64,000 nt of DNA. Origin: Candidatus Tepidiaquacellales bacterium UBA2330 (GTDB lineage: Bacteria; Bacteroidota; Ignavibacteria; Tepidaquicellales; Tepidaquicellaceae). The stretch is from assembly GCA_002344965.1 (NCBI GenBank), contig DDUU01000051.1, forward strand, positions 186,001 through 250,000. The letters run 5' to 3'. A program made the translations under genes and the position numbers. Below, one piece after another: positions 53,080 through 62,725 of the stretch. The notes under the pieces are model-generated. The model saw nothing but the letters and a program-made list of their open reading frames with translations. It ran no database searches and was not told where the DNA came from. The stretch's first letter is position 1; each line of letters starts with the position of its first letter.

Positions 53080-55716
53080 TTATTTCAAAAGCATCATCCT
53101 CTTTGTCTCAACAAGTTTTCCATCCGAGTATAAAGAATAAAAATAAATCCCGCTTGAATAATTACTTCCGTCAAAATTAACTTCATAACTACCAGGATAT
53201 TTTCTTTCGTTTACCGGTATTGAAATATTTTTTCCAGTAATGTCAAATACTTTTAGCTGAATTTCGGAAGCGGTTTTAACATTGAATTCTATTATTGTAT
53301 TCGGATTAAACGGATTCGGATAATTCTGACTGAGACTAAAACCGGAAACCAGAATATTATTTTCAGAAGTAATCCCGACAGGAGTTTCCATTAATTTTCT
53401 TTCATATATCCCGTTACCGTGAGTTGTAGCCCGGATCTTTCTGTTTGGATATACAATTGTCAGATCAAACACAAGTGTGTATGGCATACCCGAACTGTAT
53501 TCATTCCAGTTAAGTCCTGCATTTGTTGTAACATAAACACCGAGATCATTACCTACATAAATATTTTGATTATAATCAGGATCCACAACGACAGAGTGGT
53601 GCGGGATATCAGGTAAGTTTCCTGATATATCCTGCCAGTCAGTACCGGAGTTTGTAGTTTTAAATATATGTGCGGAATTAAATCCGCCGAGTGTTAGATA
53701 TACCTCAGCAGGGTTATCCGGACTAACTGTTATATCAGTAACGTATCTGTTTGGAATTACAGAGCCCGTTATATTTGTCCAGTTCACGCCGCCGTTAAAA
53801 GATCTGAAGACAGTTCCGTTTACAAGCCCGCAATACAAAGTATCAGCACCTATATGAGAACCTGCAAGTGACAAAATTTTTGAATTATTAAATTCGGCAG
53901 TTCCGTATGGACCAAGCCAGTTACCTCCGCCTGTTGTCGATTTATAAATCGACTTTCCTCCGACATACATAATCTGCGGATTTGAAACACAGGAGATGAA
54001 AGGAGTTACAAAACAGTAATTCGCAGAATTCCCGCCTCCGGGAGGAGAAATTCCAAACCAGTTAATACCTCTGTCAGTTGACTTATACATGCTTCCGTAA
54101 ACATATTCAGTATAACAAATTTGATCATTCTGAGAATTTATGGCACAGCTCATTCCGTCACCGAAAAAAGTTTTATACCATGCGTTGTTTCCCTGATAAA
54201 AAGCAGACCGGTTATCCTGCATTCCTCCGAGACAGAAAATTGAATCCTGATAGGAGTTTGCAAAACTCGCATAAAACTGTGAAGTAACAAAACCGCCGTT
54301 ACAAGAATAAAATGTTTCACCAAAATCATTTGATCTGTATAAACCTCCGTCAGCAGCGATGTATAATTTATTTTTATCTTTCGGATTAACCGCATAATAA
54401 TGAACGTCAGCATGCACAAAATTATCCGGACCTTCCGGATCTCCGGGCGGAGTCGCACCTTCCACCCATGCGCTCCAGTCTGATTTAGTCTGGAATGAGC
54501 TTCCGCCGTTTACCGATTTCTCAACGTTAATAGTTCCGACAAGAACTGTATTCGGGTCATCCTGCTTTACAATGTGACCGTTATTATACCAGCCCTGAGA
54601 TCCAATGGGAACAGAAGTACTGAGCTGAGTCCAGTTCTGTCCGGCATTGGAGCTTCTGTAATAACCGATGTAAGAAAAGTCATTTGAAATACTTGCATAT
54701 ACAAAATCCTGATTCCCTTCATACAGCTCAAGAGTGGTTTTTCCTGTCCATGAAGCCGGAAGACCGCCAGATAGTTTAATCCAGTTAACTCCGCTGTTAG
54801 TAGATTTATAAATTCCTTTTTCATTTTGAGGAACGTTATTCGTGAGATTACCAATCGATGCGTATAGAACGTTTGTATCTGACTGATTCAGTTCGAGATC
54901 CATTACCATCCGATAACTCAGCATCTGTGACCAGTTATTACCGGCGTTATTGGATTTATAAATACCTTCGCTTGTCGCCGTATAAAGTATGTCGGGATTT
55001 TTGTTATTTATAATTACTTTCCAGACGCCTCTTTCGTTGTTATAGGACCAGTCGAGAGATTTCGACCAGGTATTTCCTCCGTCAATTGATTTTAAAATTC
55101 CAATTCCATACATGCCTCTTGTTACTCTTACATCGAGTCCGTATTGTGAAAACATGTATCCGTAATTTTCTCCTGTGCCGATATACATTTTGTCAGGATC
55201 AGCGGAGTCAATTGCTATTGAACTTACGGCGGAAGACGGAAAGCCGGTATTTACAAGGGTCCATGCATTAGCTCCTGTTCCGCCGGTTGTTGATTTCCAA
55301 AGACCGCCGGAAGCAGATCCCAGAAAAACTATATTTGTATCAACAGGATGAACTGCTATGCCAAGCGATCTACCGCCGATATTATTCGGACCGAGAGAAC
55401 TCCATTGATGATTTATGTCTGAATTATTTACCTGCTGCAGATTTTCTGATGAGTATTCAAAGGCACGAAAAAATTTATCATGTGGAATATCAGATTCCGG
55501 GTATGCTCTCATCTGTGAAATAAACTGCATGGATTCCATTATGCCGGAAGCGTTGCCCTTTTTTTTTCCGCTGTCATTTTCAAGAGTTTCGGAAACTTTT
55601 TTCTTTTTTGTTTTTTGTACCGGTGTGTTTTTTGTTTTTTCTATAACTATGGATAAAAGATATGTCAAACCTGCAAAAATAATAATCGCAAGAAGTAGTA
55701 TAAATTTTGATTTCAT
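53080..55716 (-). CDS. Large secreted BNR/sialidase-fold repeat protein with T9SS sorting domain
   Basis: The 878-residue protein has an N-terminal hydrophobic segment (FILLLAIIIFAGLTYLLS) acting as signal peptide or anchor, then a Lys-rich linker. From residue 100 many beta-propeller repeats follow with Asp-box-type motifs (GLWKSTTGG, GILKSIDGGNTWSK, GIYKSNNAGNNWSQ, GIYKSTNSGVNWIK, HIFKTTNSGTDWQD), as in the VPS10/sortilin and xyloglucanase-like GH74 families. GH74 catalytic aspartates were not confirmed. The end is a type A sorting domain (LSQNYPNPFNPNTIIEF, DITGKNI, SSGIYFYSLYSDG). It is surface-exposed; enzymatic activity is unproven. Confidence 0.87.
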   Translation of the reverse strand: MKSKFILLLAIIIFAGLTYLLSIVIEKTKNTPVQKTKKKKVSETLENDSGKKKGNASGIMESMQFISQMRAYPESDIPHDKFFRAFEYSSENLQQVNNSDINHQWSSLGPNNIGGRSLGIAVHPVDTNIVFLGSASGGLWKSTTGGTGANAWTLVNTGFPSSAVSSIAIDSADPDKMYIGTGENYGYMFSQYGLDVRVTRGMYGIGILKSIDGGNTWSKSLDWSYNNERGVWKVIINNKNPDILYTATSEGIYKSNNAGNNWSQMLSYRMVMDLELNQSDTNVLYASIGNLTNNVPQNEKGIYKSTNSGVNWIKLSGGLPASWTGKTTLELYEGNQDFVYASISNDFSYIGYYRSSNAGQNWTQLSTSVPIGSQGWYNNGHIVKQDDPNTVLVGTINVEKSVNGGSSFQTKSDWSAWVEGATPPGDPEGPDNFVHADVHYYAVNPKDKNKLYIAADGGLYRSNDFGETFYSCNGGFVTSQFYASFANSYQDSIFCLGGMQDNRSAFYQGNNAWYKTFFGDGMSCAINSQNDQICYTEYVYGSMYKSTDRGINWFGISPPGGGNSANYCFVTPFISCVSNPQIMYVGGKSIYKSTTGGGNWLGPYGTAEFNNSKILSLAGSHIGADTLYCGLVNGTVFRSFNGGVNWTNITGSVIPNRYVTDITVSPDNPAEVYLTLGGFNSAHIFKTTNSGTDWQDISGNLPDIPHHSVVVDPDYNQNIYVGNDLGVYVTTNAGLNWNEYSSGMPYTLVFDLTIVYPNRKIRATTHGNGIYERKLMETPVGITSENNILVSGFSLSQNYPNPFNPNTIIEFNVKTASEIQLKVFDITGKNISIPVNERKYPGSYEVNFDGSNYSSGIYFYSLYSDGKLVETKRMMLLK

Positions 55717-56713
55717 TGTTTACCGTAAAGAGATTTTTTCAATAAACTTAAATTAAAATTTTTTTTAAACATAAAAATTATTCCTTCTTATAAAGTATGA
55801 TTAAAAATTAATTAACAGTATTTTGTTATATCATGAAACTTTTAGAAAGATTTTTGAAATTGCAAATTAAATCATATAAATTTCAAAATTGAAGCGAAAC
55901 TCTTTAATTATTTTTTATAAAAATCAATTTTATCGTTCTTTTGAAAATTTAAAGCAGGTGTAAAGAGATCAAAAGAAATTATTTTCAACATAATAGTTTT
56001 ATCTGTTTTAACAGTTATTTATTTCTTTAAACTTATATAAATTTTCTTTTTTATATAATTTAACAGCTGACTACTCTTAAAATATGCTTAGATATTAAAA
56101 AGTTAAACAGATACGTGATCGCTGAAAAATGGATTGAAAAAATTTTTTATCAACTGGCAATGAAATCCGGTAAGTTAAGATATTAATCTAACAGAAATTA
56201 TCTGCAATGAAAAATTTTGTAGCGTGTATTATTCCTATTAAGTTCACTGAAAGGAGAAACCGAACTAAAGGGTTTTAAAATACATTCAGATAGGGATTAC
56301 TTTAAGTTGATATAAAATTTAATTTCCGGTTTAATATTTTTAAAATAATCCAATAATAAATTTTTATGCTTACGCCGGGAAGCACTTCGGATATAATCCT
56401 TAAGCCGAATTAAATTATACAATTATTTTAAATTTCCCGGATGATTTTATATAAAAAATATCCCGATAATTTTAAGCTTGATCAAATTTAAATGATATCC
56501 GGATTAATCTGATGTTATATTTTTATAAAATATTTATTCAGCACAAGACTGATCAGAATTGCTCTTTTAAAAAGTTGAACGAGATGTTAGAAAGTTGTTT
56601 AGAAAAATTGTGGAAGTTTTCTGCTTCTAAGTTAAGGCAAATAATTTTTAACAAAATTATTAACAATTTTCTAACAATAAATCTGTATCATTATAAATTG
56701 AAATTTTACTGAT

Positions 56714-56729
56714 TGTTTCCCGAGAAACA
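56714..56729. promoter_or_regulatory. parS-like palindrome
   Basis: TGTTTCCCGAGAAACA matches the ParB-binding consensus TGTTTCACGTGAAACA at 14 of 16 bases. The outer 6-bp arms are identical to consensus; only the central ACGT is CCGA. Confidence 0.45.
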
Positions 56730-56807
56730 TTATAAAAAACTTGAAATATCAAATAGATAGCACTTAAAGCTGAATGCAATGAATGATATTTTTGATTATT
56801 TTAAAAG

Positions 56808-56816
56808 TTATTCACA
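56808..56816 (+). promoter_or_regulatory. DnaA-box match
   Basis: TTATTCACA fits the DnaA-box consensus TTATNCACA exactly. A single match in AT-rich DNA is weak evidence; its position about 100 bases upstream of mnmG and 80 bases from the parS-like site gives it some weight. Confidence 0.35.
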
Positions 56817-56919
56817 AATTCTCAAACAATTAATAACAATTCGTATTTTGTAAAAAATAATTATCAATGCATAGAAAATTAGCATTATTTTCAATAAATT
56901 AAGCACCTATAAATTTTCA

Positions 56920-58824
56920 ATGGAAAAAGAATTTGATATAATTGTAATCGGAGCCGGGCATGCCGGAATTGAAGCTTCTTATTCAGCTTCCAGAATGGGT
57001 TTGGCTGTTGGACTTGTAACTATGGATGTAAATGCAATCGGCAGAATGAGCTGCAATCCGGCTATCGGTGGAACAGCAAAAGGACATTTGGTAAGAGAAA
57101 TAGATGCACTAGGTGGAATTATGGGTCAGATTGCAGATAAAACCGGGATCCAGTTCAAAATGCTGAACACATCAAAAGGACCTGCGATCTGGTCACCGAG
57201 ATGTCAGTCTGACAAGGATCTTTATTCCCATGAGGCAATAAAAATTATAAATTCACAGGAAAATATTGAAATAATTCAAGATCAGGTAAAGGAATTGATA
57301 GTTTCAAAAAATGACTTTCAGGATGGAGGTTATAAGTATTTAATAAATGGTGTAAAGACTGAAAGCGGCAGAAAAATTAAATGCAGATCAGTAATTATTA
57401 CTTCCGGTACTTTTCTAAATGCGATTATGCATACCGGAAAGTCAAATACAGAAGGCGGCAGACTTGGAGAGAAATCCGCTACAGGTCTTTCTGAATGTAT
57501 GAAAAGTTTAGGATTCGAAACAGGAAGACTAAAAACAGGAACACCGCCAAGATTATTAAAGGAAACAATTGATTTTTCAATAACAGAAGTTCAAAAAGGA
57601 GATGTAAACCCAAAGCCATTTTCTCATATCAAATATAAAGGGTTTCCTTTTCATCAGCAGATCGACTGCTATCTTACACACACTAATGAACTGACACACA
57701 AAATATTAAGAACCGGTTTTGAGGATTCTCCGATGTTTACCGGCAGAATAAAAGGCATAGGACCGAGATACTGTCCTTCGATTGAGGATAAAATTTCAAG
57801 ATTTTCTGATAAACCAAGACATCAAATATTCCTTGAGCCGGAAACTTTAGATGGCGATACTATATATATGAACGGTTTTTCAACAAGTCTTCCATTGGAC
57901 GTTCAGGAAAAAGCTGCCAGGACGATTCCGGGGCTTGAAAATGTGAAAATTGTAAAGCAAGGATATGCTGTTGAATATGATTTTTTCCCGACACATCAGA
58001 TTAATCTTACACTGGAGACGAAGCTTGTTTCCGGTCTTTATACAGCCGGACAAATAAATGGTACTTCAGGTTATGAAGAAGCTGCAGCGCAGGGTTTGAT
58101 AGCCGGTATAAATGCAGCGCTTAAAATTAAAAATTCTGATCCGTTCGTTTTAAAAAGAAGCGAAGCTTATATCGGAGTTATGATTGATGATCTTGTAAAC
58201 AAAAGTCCAGACGAACCTTACAGAATGTTTACTTCCTGTGCTGAATACAGACTTGTGCTCAGACAGGATAATGCAGACAGAAGACTTATGAAATATGGAT
58301 ACGAATTCGGACTTGTTGCGCAGGAAACAATGGACTATCTTATTGATAAAACAAAACTTATTTCAGACGGGATTCAATATTTCACTAAAAGTACGATCAG
58401 TCCGAAATCAGTAAATGAAACCCTGATCAGAAAGAAATCAAGTGAGCTATTGCAGAATGAATTCATTAATAATATTATAAAGCGAAATGAAATTAGCATA
58501 AAGGATATACTATCACTTGATACTTTTAATGAGAATGAGCTGATAAGAAAATTAAGGGAAAATGATGAAGCTTCAAATCAGATAGAAATTGAAATAAAAT
58601 ATAAAGGTTACATTGACAGACAGGATGAACAGATTAGTAATTTCATAAAAAACGAGTCTATCAGAATTCCTGAAGATTTTAAATTTGAGAAAGTAAAATC
58701 TCTTTCAACGGAAGCACTTGAAAAGCTCAAAAAAATTAAACCAAATTCTATCGGACAGGCAATGAGAATTTCCGGAGTCCGTCCGTCTGATATTTCCGCT
58801 GTAATGATTTATATTCGGGGTTAA
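56920..58824 (+). CDS. mnmG: tRNA uridine-5-carboxymethylaminomethyl modification enzyme MnmG (GidA)
   Basis: The 634-residue FAD protein has VIGAGHAGIEASYSASRMG at residues 8-26. The family signatures are SCNPAIGGTAKGHLVREIDALGG, LKTGTPPRL, GPRYCPSIEDKISRF and the C-terminal helical domain that binds MnmE. It modifies U34 of several tRNAs together with MnmE. mnmE is not in the window. The length fits the family. Confidence 0.96.
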   Translation: MEKEFDIIVIGAGHAGIEASYSASRMGLAVGLVTMDVNAIGRMSCNPAIGGTAKGHLVREIDALGGIMGQIADKTGIQFKMLNTSKGPAIWSPRCQSDKDLYSHEAIKIINSQENIEIIQDQVKELIVSKNDFQDGGYKYLINGVKTESGRKIKCRSVIITSGTFLNAIMHTGKSNTEGGRLGEKSATGLSECMKSLGFETGRLKTGTPPRLLKETIDFSITEVQKGDVNPKPFSHIKYKGFPFHQQIDCYLTHTNELTHKILRTGFEDSPMFTGRIKGIGPRYCPSIEDKISRFSDKPRHQIFLEPETLDGDTIYMNGFSTSLPLDVQEKAARTIPGLENVKIVKQGYAVEYDFFPTHQINLTLETKLVSGLYTAGQINGTSGYEEAAAQGLIAGINAALKIKNSDPFVLKRSEAYIGVMIDDLVNKSPDEPYRMFTSCAEYRLVLRQDNADRRLMKYGYEFGLVAQETMDYLIDKTKLISDGIQYFTKSTISPKSVNETLIRKKSSELLQNEFINNIIKRNEISIKDILSLDTFNENELIRKLRENDEASNQIEIEIKYKGYIDRQDEQISNFIKNESIRIPEDFKFEKVKSLSTEALEKLKKIKPNSIGQAMRISGVRPSDISAVMIYIRG

Positions 58825-58847
58825 AAATTTTATCAATTATATAAAAA

Positions 58848-60185
58848 ATGAATACAAGCTTAAATATAGATTTTTTAAAAGAAGTATGTTCTGAAATTTC
58901 CACAGGAAATTCTGAAATAAAAAAGAATTATCCCGGAGATTCGCCGGAAAGACAGCCGGTTCAGACTGTATACGGCGGAGCGCAGCTTTTCAATTCGGGG
59001 ACAATTAAAAAAATAGGGGAGCTTGCACTCAGGTCAATGAAGGCTTACGGTTCAGATCCTTTGGAATTTACTGAAAGCATTGGAATTGGAGGTGATGAAA
59101 ATTATAAAAAAATGATTCATGCAAAAGTATTGAATAAGATTGAAAAAGAAGCGGTTGAAGATTTTCGCATTGATTTTGAAGACGGATTCGGGATCAGATC
59201 CGAGGAAGAAGAAGATAAGACAGCAGAATTTACCGCTGATGAAGTTGTAACTGCTGTGAATGAAAATTCACTCTCACCGTTTATCGGAATAAGAATAAAA
59301 ACATTTTCCGATGAGATGATGAAACGGGCAGTCAGGACAATGGATATTTTTATCACACGCCTGACTGAAAAGTCATCAGGCAAACTTCCTGATAATTTTG
59401 TAATTACCTTGCCAAAAGTTACAAACAGAAAACAGGTTTCTGCAATGGTGAAAATTCTAAAAGAGCTTGAGAAAAAACTCGGACTTGCAGAAGGGAGTCT
59501 GAAAATTGAGCTGATGATCGAAACCACACAGTCGATTTTTGATTTAAATGGAAAAGCTAATCTATTGCCGCTTGTAAAAGAAGCAGAAGGAAGATGCATT
59601 GCAGTTCATTTCGGAGTATATGATTATACCGCCTTATGCGATATCACGGCAAAGTATCAGAGTATGCAACATCCTGTATGTGACTTCGCAAGACACATGA
59701 TGAAAGTAATTCTGGCAGGAACCGGAATCTGGCTTTCAGACGGAGCGACTAATATTATGCCTGTTACGGTTCATAAGGGAGATAAACTTAGTGATACTCA
59801 GCAGCGTGAAAACAGAGCAGGAATATACAGAGCCTGGAAGATTTCTTTTAATGATATAAAACATTCTCTTAAAAACGGTTTTTATCAGGGATGGGATCTG
59901 CATCCGGCGCAGATACCTGTGAGGTATGCAGCTGTTTATGATTTTTTTCTGGAAGGACTCGCACAAGCTTCTGACAGACTGAGTAACTTCATAGATAAAG
60001 CAGCGCAGGCAACACTTGCCGGGGATATTTTTGATGATGCTGCGACAGGTCAGGGACTATTGAATTATTTTCTTAGAGCTTATAACTGCGGAGCGGTAAC
60101 CGAAGAGGAAATTTTGAAAACAGGGATTACTGAATCTGAACTGAGAGGAAAATCTTTTTTGAAAATACTGGAGAATAGAAAATAG
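58848..60185 (+). CDS. Citrate-lyase-beta/HpcH-HpaI aldolase-like protein
   Basis: The 445-residue protein carries a phosphoenolpyruvate/pyruvate TIM-barrel type pattern: DFRIDFEDGFGIRSEEEED (acidic metal site), PFIGIRIKT, FVITLPKVTNRKQV, LMIETTQSIFD and HFGVYDYTALCDI, then GWDLHPAQIPVRYAAVYDFF. These match the citrate lyase beta-like superfamily, in particular the uncharacterised DUF6986-type branch. It should cleave or form a C-C bond on a CoA or keto-acid substrate, which I cannot name. It lies 23 bases after mnmG and may be co-transcribed. Confidence 0.72.
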   Translation: MNTSLNIDFLKEVCSEISTGNSEIKKNYPGDSPERQPVQTVYGGAQLFNSGTIKKIGELALRSMKAYGSDPLEFTESIGIGGDENYKKMIHAKVLNKIEKEAVEDFRIDFEDGFGIRSEEEEDKTAEFTADEVVTAVNENSLSPFIGIRIKTFSDEMMKRAVRTMDIFITRLTEKSSGKLPDNFVITLPKVTNRKQVSAMVKILKELEKKLGLAEGSLKIELMIETTQSIFDLNGKANLLPLVKEAEGRCIAVHFGVYDYTALCDITAKYQSMQHPVCDFARHMMKVILAGTGIWLSDGATNIMPVTVHKGDKLSDTQQRENRAGIYRAWKISFNDIKHSLKNGFYQGWDLHPAQIPVRYAAVYDFFLEGLAQASDRLSNFIDKAAQATLAGDIFDDAATGQGLLNYFLRAYNCGAVTEEEILKTGITESELRGKSFLKILENRK

Positions 60186-60251
60186 AGTTAAGAAAGGTTA
60201 GGTTGTATAATTAAGATCAGGTAATAGATTCGGGTGCGGACTATGAAAGCT

Positions 60252-60315
60252 AAACCTGACAGGTTTTTTTTATAATTTAAATGCAGAACTTGAATTCAAT
60301 AAACCTGTCAGGTTT
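60252..60315. repeat. Second paired-palindrome element (AAACCTG(A/T)CAGGTTT)
   Basis: AAACCTGACAGGTTT at 60252-60266 and AAACCTGTCAGGTTT at 60301-60315, 49 bases apart, repeat the arrangement at 31582-31646 (same order of the A and T central forms). The first is followed by seven further Ts and could act as a terminator for the preceding gene. Confidence 0.9.
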
Positions 60316-60434
60316 TGCTCAGACTTTCAAAACTCCAAAGCACAATCCTAATCTTCCTTCCTCAATCCCCGACAATTGTTATATATTAATTTACTTCAGT
60401 ATTTTTTATTTTATCCAAAATAACTTTAACTTCT

Positions 60435-61898
60435 ATGGATAATAATGTCATTAATTTTCAAGATGTTCAATCAGCTGTCGCTAACTTAATGAATGCTGAT
60501 TCTTTTCCGCAGAATTTTAACCTTATTACCGAATATCTTTTCCGCTCTTATAATATATCTTTGGAAGAGACAGACAATCAGAATTTTAACCGCTCATACC
60601 AATTCATTTCTGCAGGTTTGGAAACTTGTAATTTAACACTTCCTGTCCTTAGAATTTTATCCGAAGAATGCTCTGATATTGAATTGAAAGCCTCTATGAA
60701 TGAAAAAATCACTACTGTTGAAATTTTTAAACTGAAACTTGAAGCTGCAAATAATTTTACAACCGGTTTGTTTAATTACTCCAATCGGAACCCGGGGCTT
60801 GCAAATCAGTTTTTTCTTGAAAGTGAAAAAATATTTAAAGAGTTATATAACAGAACAAAAGACATCTATTATGTAATCCTTTCGGAAAATTCAAAAAATT
60901 ACAAATATATGTCCGAAGGACTGGAAAAATTTATAACCGGGGATCTTATCGACGCCAGAAAAAATTATCAGCTGGCTAAAATCGGATTTGAAGATAATAT
61001 AAAAAAACTGGACCGCGAATCTTCTGATGAATTGAAATACATGAAATTTAAAACGGAGATCATATGCAGGGAATGTACGAATATCCTGTATTTATCTAAT
61101 GCTCAGTATTATTTCAGATCTAAAAATTACAAGCTCGCCGTAGAAAATTATGATAAGCTTCTGGATCTGTTAAAACAGATTACTGATGAATTTAAAACTG
61201 CTCAGAAGGATCAGAGTGATGAAAACAATTCCGGTTTAGACTCAGCAATAAATTTTTACGAAGGTAATTATTTTTATAACTATGGATTCCGTAATATTGC
61301 TAAAGGTCTGGAATTACAGGATTTTGAAAAATGGGATGATGCGCTTGAGTGTTTTGAAAATACCAGGACTGCATGGTCAAGAGCGACGGTTTCTTTACTT
61401 AAGTCAAGTATTCCGCAGGCAGTAACTTTACAGGAATTTATAAGTCAGAACGAATTTACTATTGATCAGTATTTATCTTCCTGTATTAAGGAAAGAGAGC
61501 AGAAACAAAAAATTTCTGAACTTGAAAATAAAGTGAAACAGCAGCAGGAGGAGTTATTTAATATGCTTAAACCTGCCGGCATCACTGTAAACAATATTCA
61601 GGATATAAATAATACTGTCGAACAGAATGTTCAGGTAGTGCAGAAAATTGAAAATAAAACTCGTGAAAATATTAAAGATCTTCTGGAATTATTAAAATCT
61701 ATACCGTTGGAAGAGTCGGTAAAAAATGAAATTGAAACTGAAGGGAAAGAACTTGTTGAGTCTAAAGAAAAGGGCGTGAAGTTTCTTGATAAAGCTAAAT
61801 CTTTTACTGAGAAAATCAGCGGTATTGTAAAAAATGTAGGTGAAATTGCAACTCCTCTGATACCTGCCGTTAAAGCTCTTGCTATGATGCTTGTTTAA
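60435..61898 (+). CDS. Uncharacterised helical protein with coiled coil and hydrophobic tail
   Basis: I do not recognise this 487-residue protein. It is helical throughout, with TPR-like pairs (FRSKNYKLAVENYDKLLDLLKQI, KWDDALECFENTRTAWSR). A coiled coil follows at about 350-380 (EREQKQKISELENKVKQQQEELFNML), then an Asn/Gln-rich linker (NNIQDINNTVEQNVQVVQKI). The C-terminus is small and hydrophobic (VGEIATPLIPAVKALAMMLV). Similar short hydrophobic tails close some proteins of bacterial conflict and signalling systems, but nothing else here supports that. It stands alone, between a palindrome pair and pgeF. Confidence 0.7.
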   Translation: MDNNVINFQDVQSAVANLMNADSFPQNFNLITEYLFRSYNISLEETDNQNFNRSYQFISAGLETCNLTLPVLRILSEECSDIELKASMNEKITTVEIFKLKLEAANNFTTGLFNYSNRNPGLANQFFLESEKIFKELYNRTKDIYYVILSENSKNYKYMSEGLEKFITGDLIDARKNYQLAKIGFEDNIKKLDRESSDELKYMKFKTEIICRECTNILYLSNAQYYFRSKNYKLAVENYDKLLDLLKQITDEFKTAQKDQSDENNSGLDSAINFYEGNYFYNYGFRNIAKGLELQDFEKWDDALECFENTRTAWSRATVSLLKSSIPQAVTLQEFISQNEFTIDQYLSSCIKEREQKQKISELENKVKQQQEELFNMLKPAGITVNNIQDINNTVEQNVQVVQKIENKTRENIKDLLELLKSIPLEESVKNEIETEGKELVESKEKGVKFLDKAKSFTEKISGIVKNVGEIATPLIPAVKALAMMLV

Positions 61899-61916
61899 AA
61901 TTTTACAAAAAAATAA

Positions 61917-62657
61917 TTGTCAGATCTAATAGTAATACGCGCTGAAATTTTTGAAAAATTTCCCGAATTAATTTTCGGATTCAGTACAAAACCCGGAGGA
62001 GTTTCTCCAGAACCGTATTGTCTGAATTTAAGCAATGCCGTTGGTGATGATCCGGAAAGTGTATCAGCTAACAGAAATTTATTTTTCAGCCTGCTCGGAA
62101 TTGATGAAAGCAGTATTACTTTTCAAAATCAGATACACTCTTCTGTAATAAATTATTCTCCCCATCCATGTTTATTCGACGGATGTGACGCTGTTTATAC
62201 AGATAAGAAAAATAACTTTCTTGCTGTCGGAGTAGCTGACTGTATTCCTGTTTTTTTATATGATCCCGTATCAAAAGTAATTGCCGGTGTTCATTCGGGG
62301 TGGAAAGGAACTCACGAAAAAATTCTTACAAAGACAATCAGTGAAATCATTAAAAAATTCAGGATCAATCCTGCGGATTTAACTGCGTTTATCGGACCCG
62401 GTATCTGCAGTGAACATTATGAAGTAGGCGAAGAAGTGGGGATTCTGTTTGATGAAAAATACAAACACAGATCAAACGGCAAAATATATCTCGATCTGAA
62501 GAATGATAATTATGATCAGCTTATAAATTCCGGTGTAAAACAGAATTCAATAGAAGTGTCAGGTCTGTGTACTTTTTGTGAAAAAAATTTACTGCATTCT
62601 TACAGAAGAGACGGCGCTAAGTCAGGAAGGATGATTGGTGTAATCGGCATTGTGTGA
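61917..62657 (+). CDS. pgeF: Peptidoglycan editing factor PgeF (YfiH)
   Basis: The 246-residue protein of the multicopper-laccase-like DUF152 family has GFSTKPGGVSPEPYCLNLS, QIHSS, DAVYTDKKNNFLAVGVADCIPVFLYDP, GVHSGWKGTHEKI and FIGPGICSEHYEVGEEV. The Cys and His residues of the conserved zinc site are present (ADC, GVHSGW, PGICSEHYEVG). PgeF removes L-Ser-containing precursors from peptidoglycan synthesis; purine nucleosidase activity has also been reported for homologues. The start is TTG 61917, 18 bases after the previous stop. Confidence 0.92.
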   Translation: MSDLIVIRAEIFEKFPELIFGFSTKPGGVSPEPYCLNLSNAVGDDPESVSANRNLFFSLLGIDESSITFQNQIHSSVINYSPHPCLFDGCDAVYTDKKNNFLAVGVADCIPVFLYDPVSKVIAGVHSGWKGTHEKILTKTISEIIKKFRINPADLTAFIGPGICSEHYEVGEEVGILFDEKYKHRSNGKIYLDLKNDNYDQLINSGVKQNSIEVSGLCTFCEKNLLHSYRRDGAKSGRMIGVIGIV

Positions 62658-62725
62658 ATGTCTGAATTTAATAGAAATGCTTACTTTGAAATTTTTCATT
62701 TCAATTAAAGAAATTATTTTTACTC

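Larger units (their letters stand above)
55717..56919. other. 1.2-kb AT-rich non-coding region beside mnmG; candidate origin/centromere region
   Basis: There is no credible gene here; a 66-codon frame at 56512-56712 lacks a ribosome binding site. The region separates divergent transcription (55716 leftward, 56920 rightward) and is extremely AT-rich. It holds a parS-like palindrome (56714), one DnaA-box match TTATTCACA (56808) and three same-direction TAACA-ending 9-mers at 56645, 56657 and 56668, spaced 11-12 bases apart. Location next to mnmG (gidA) is a classic origin neighbourhood in many bacteria. No dnaA, parAB or rpmH is in the window, so this is a candidate only. Confidence 0.4.

Noticed and set aside
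56512..56712. 66-codon frame in the mnmG-side gap
   Set aside because: No ribosome binding site, extreme AT bias, and it overlaps the regularly spaced 9-mers.
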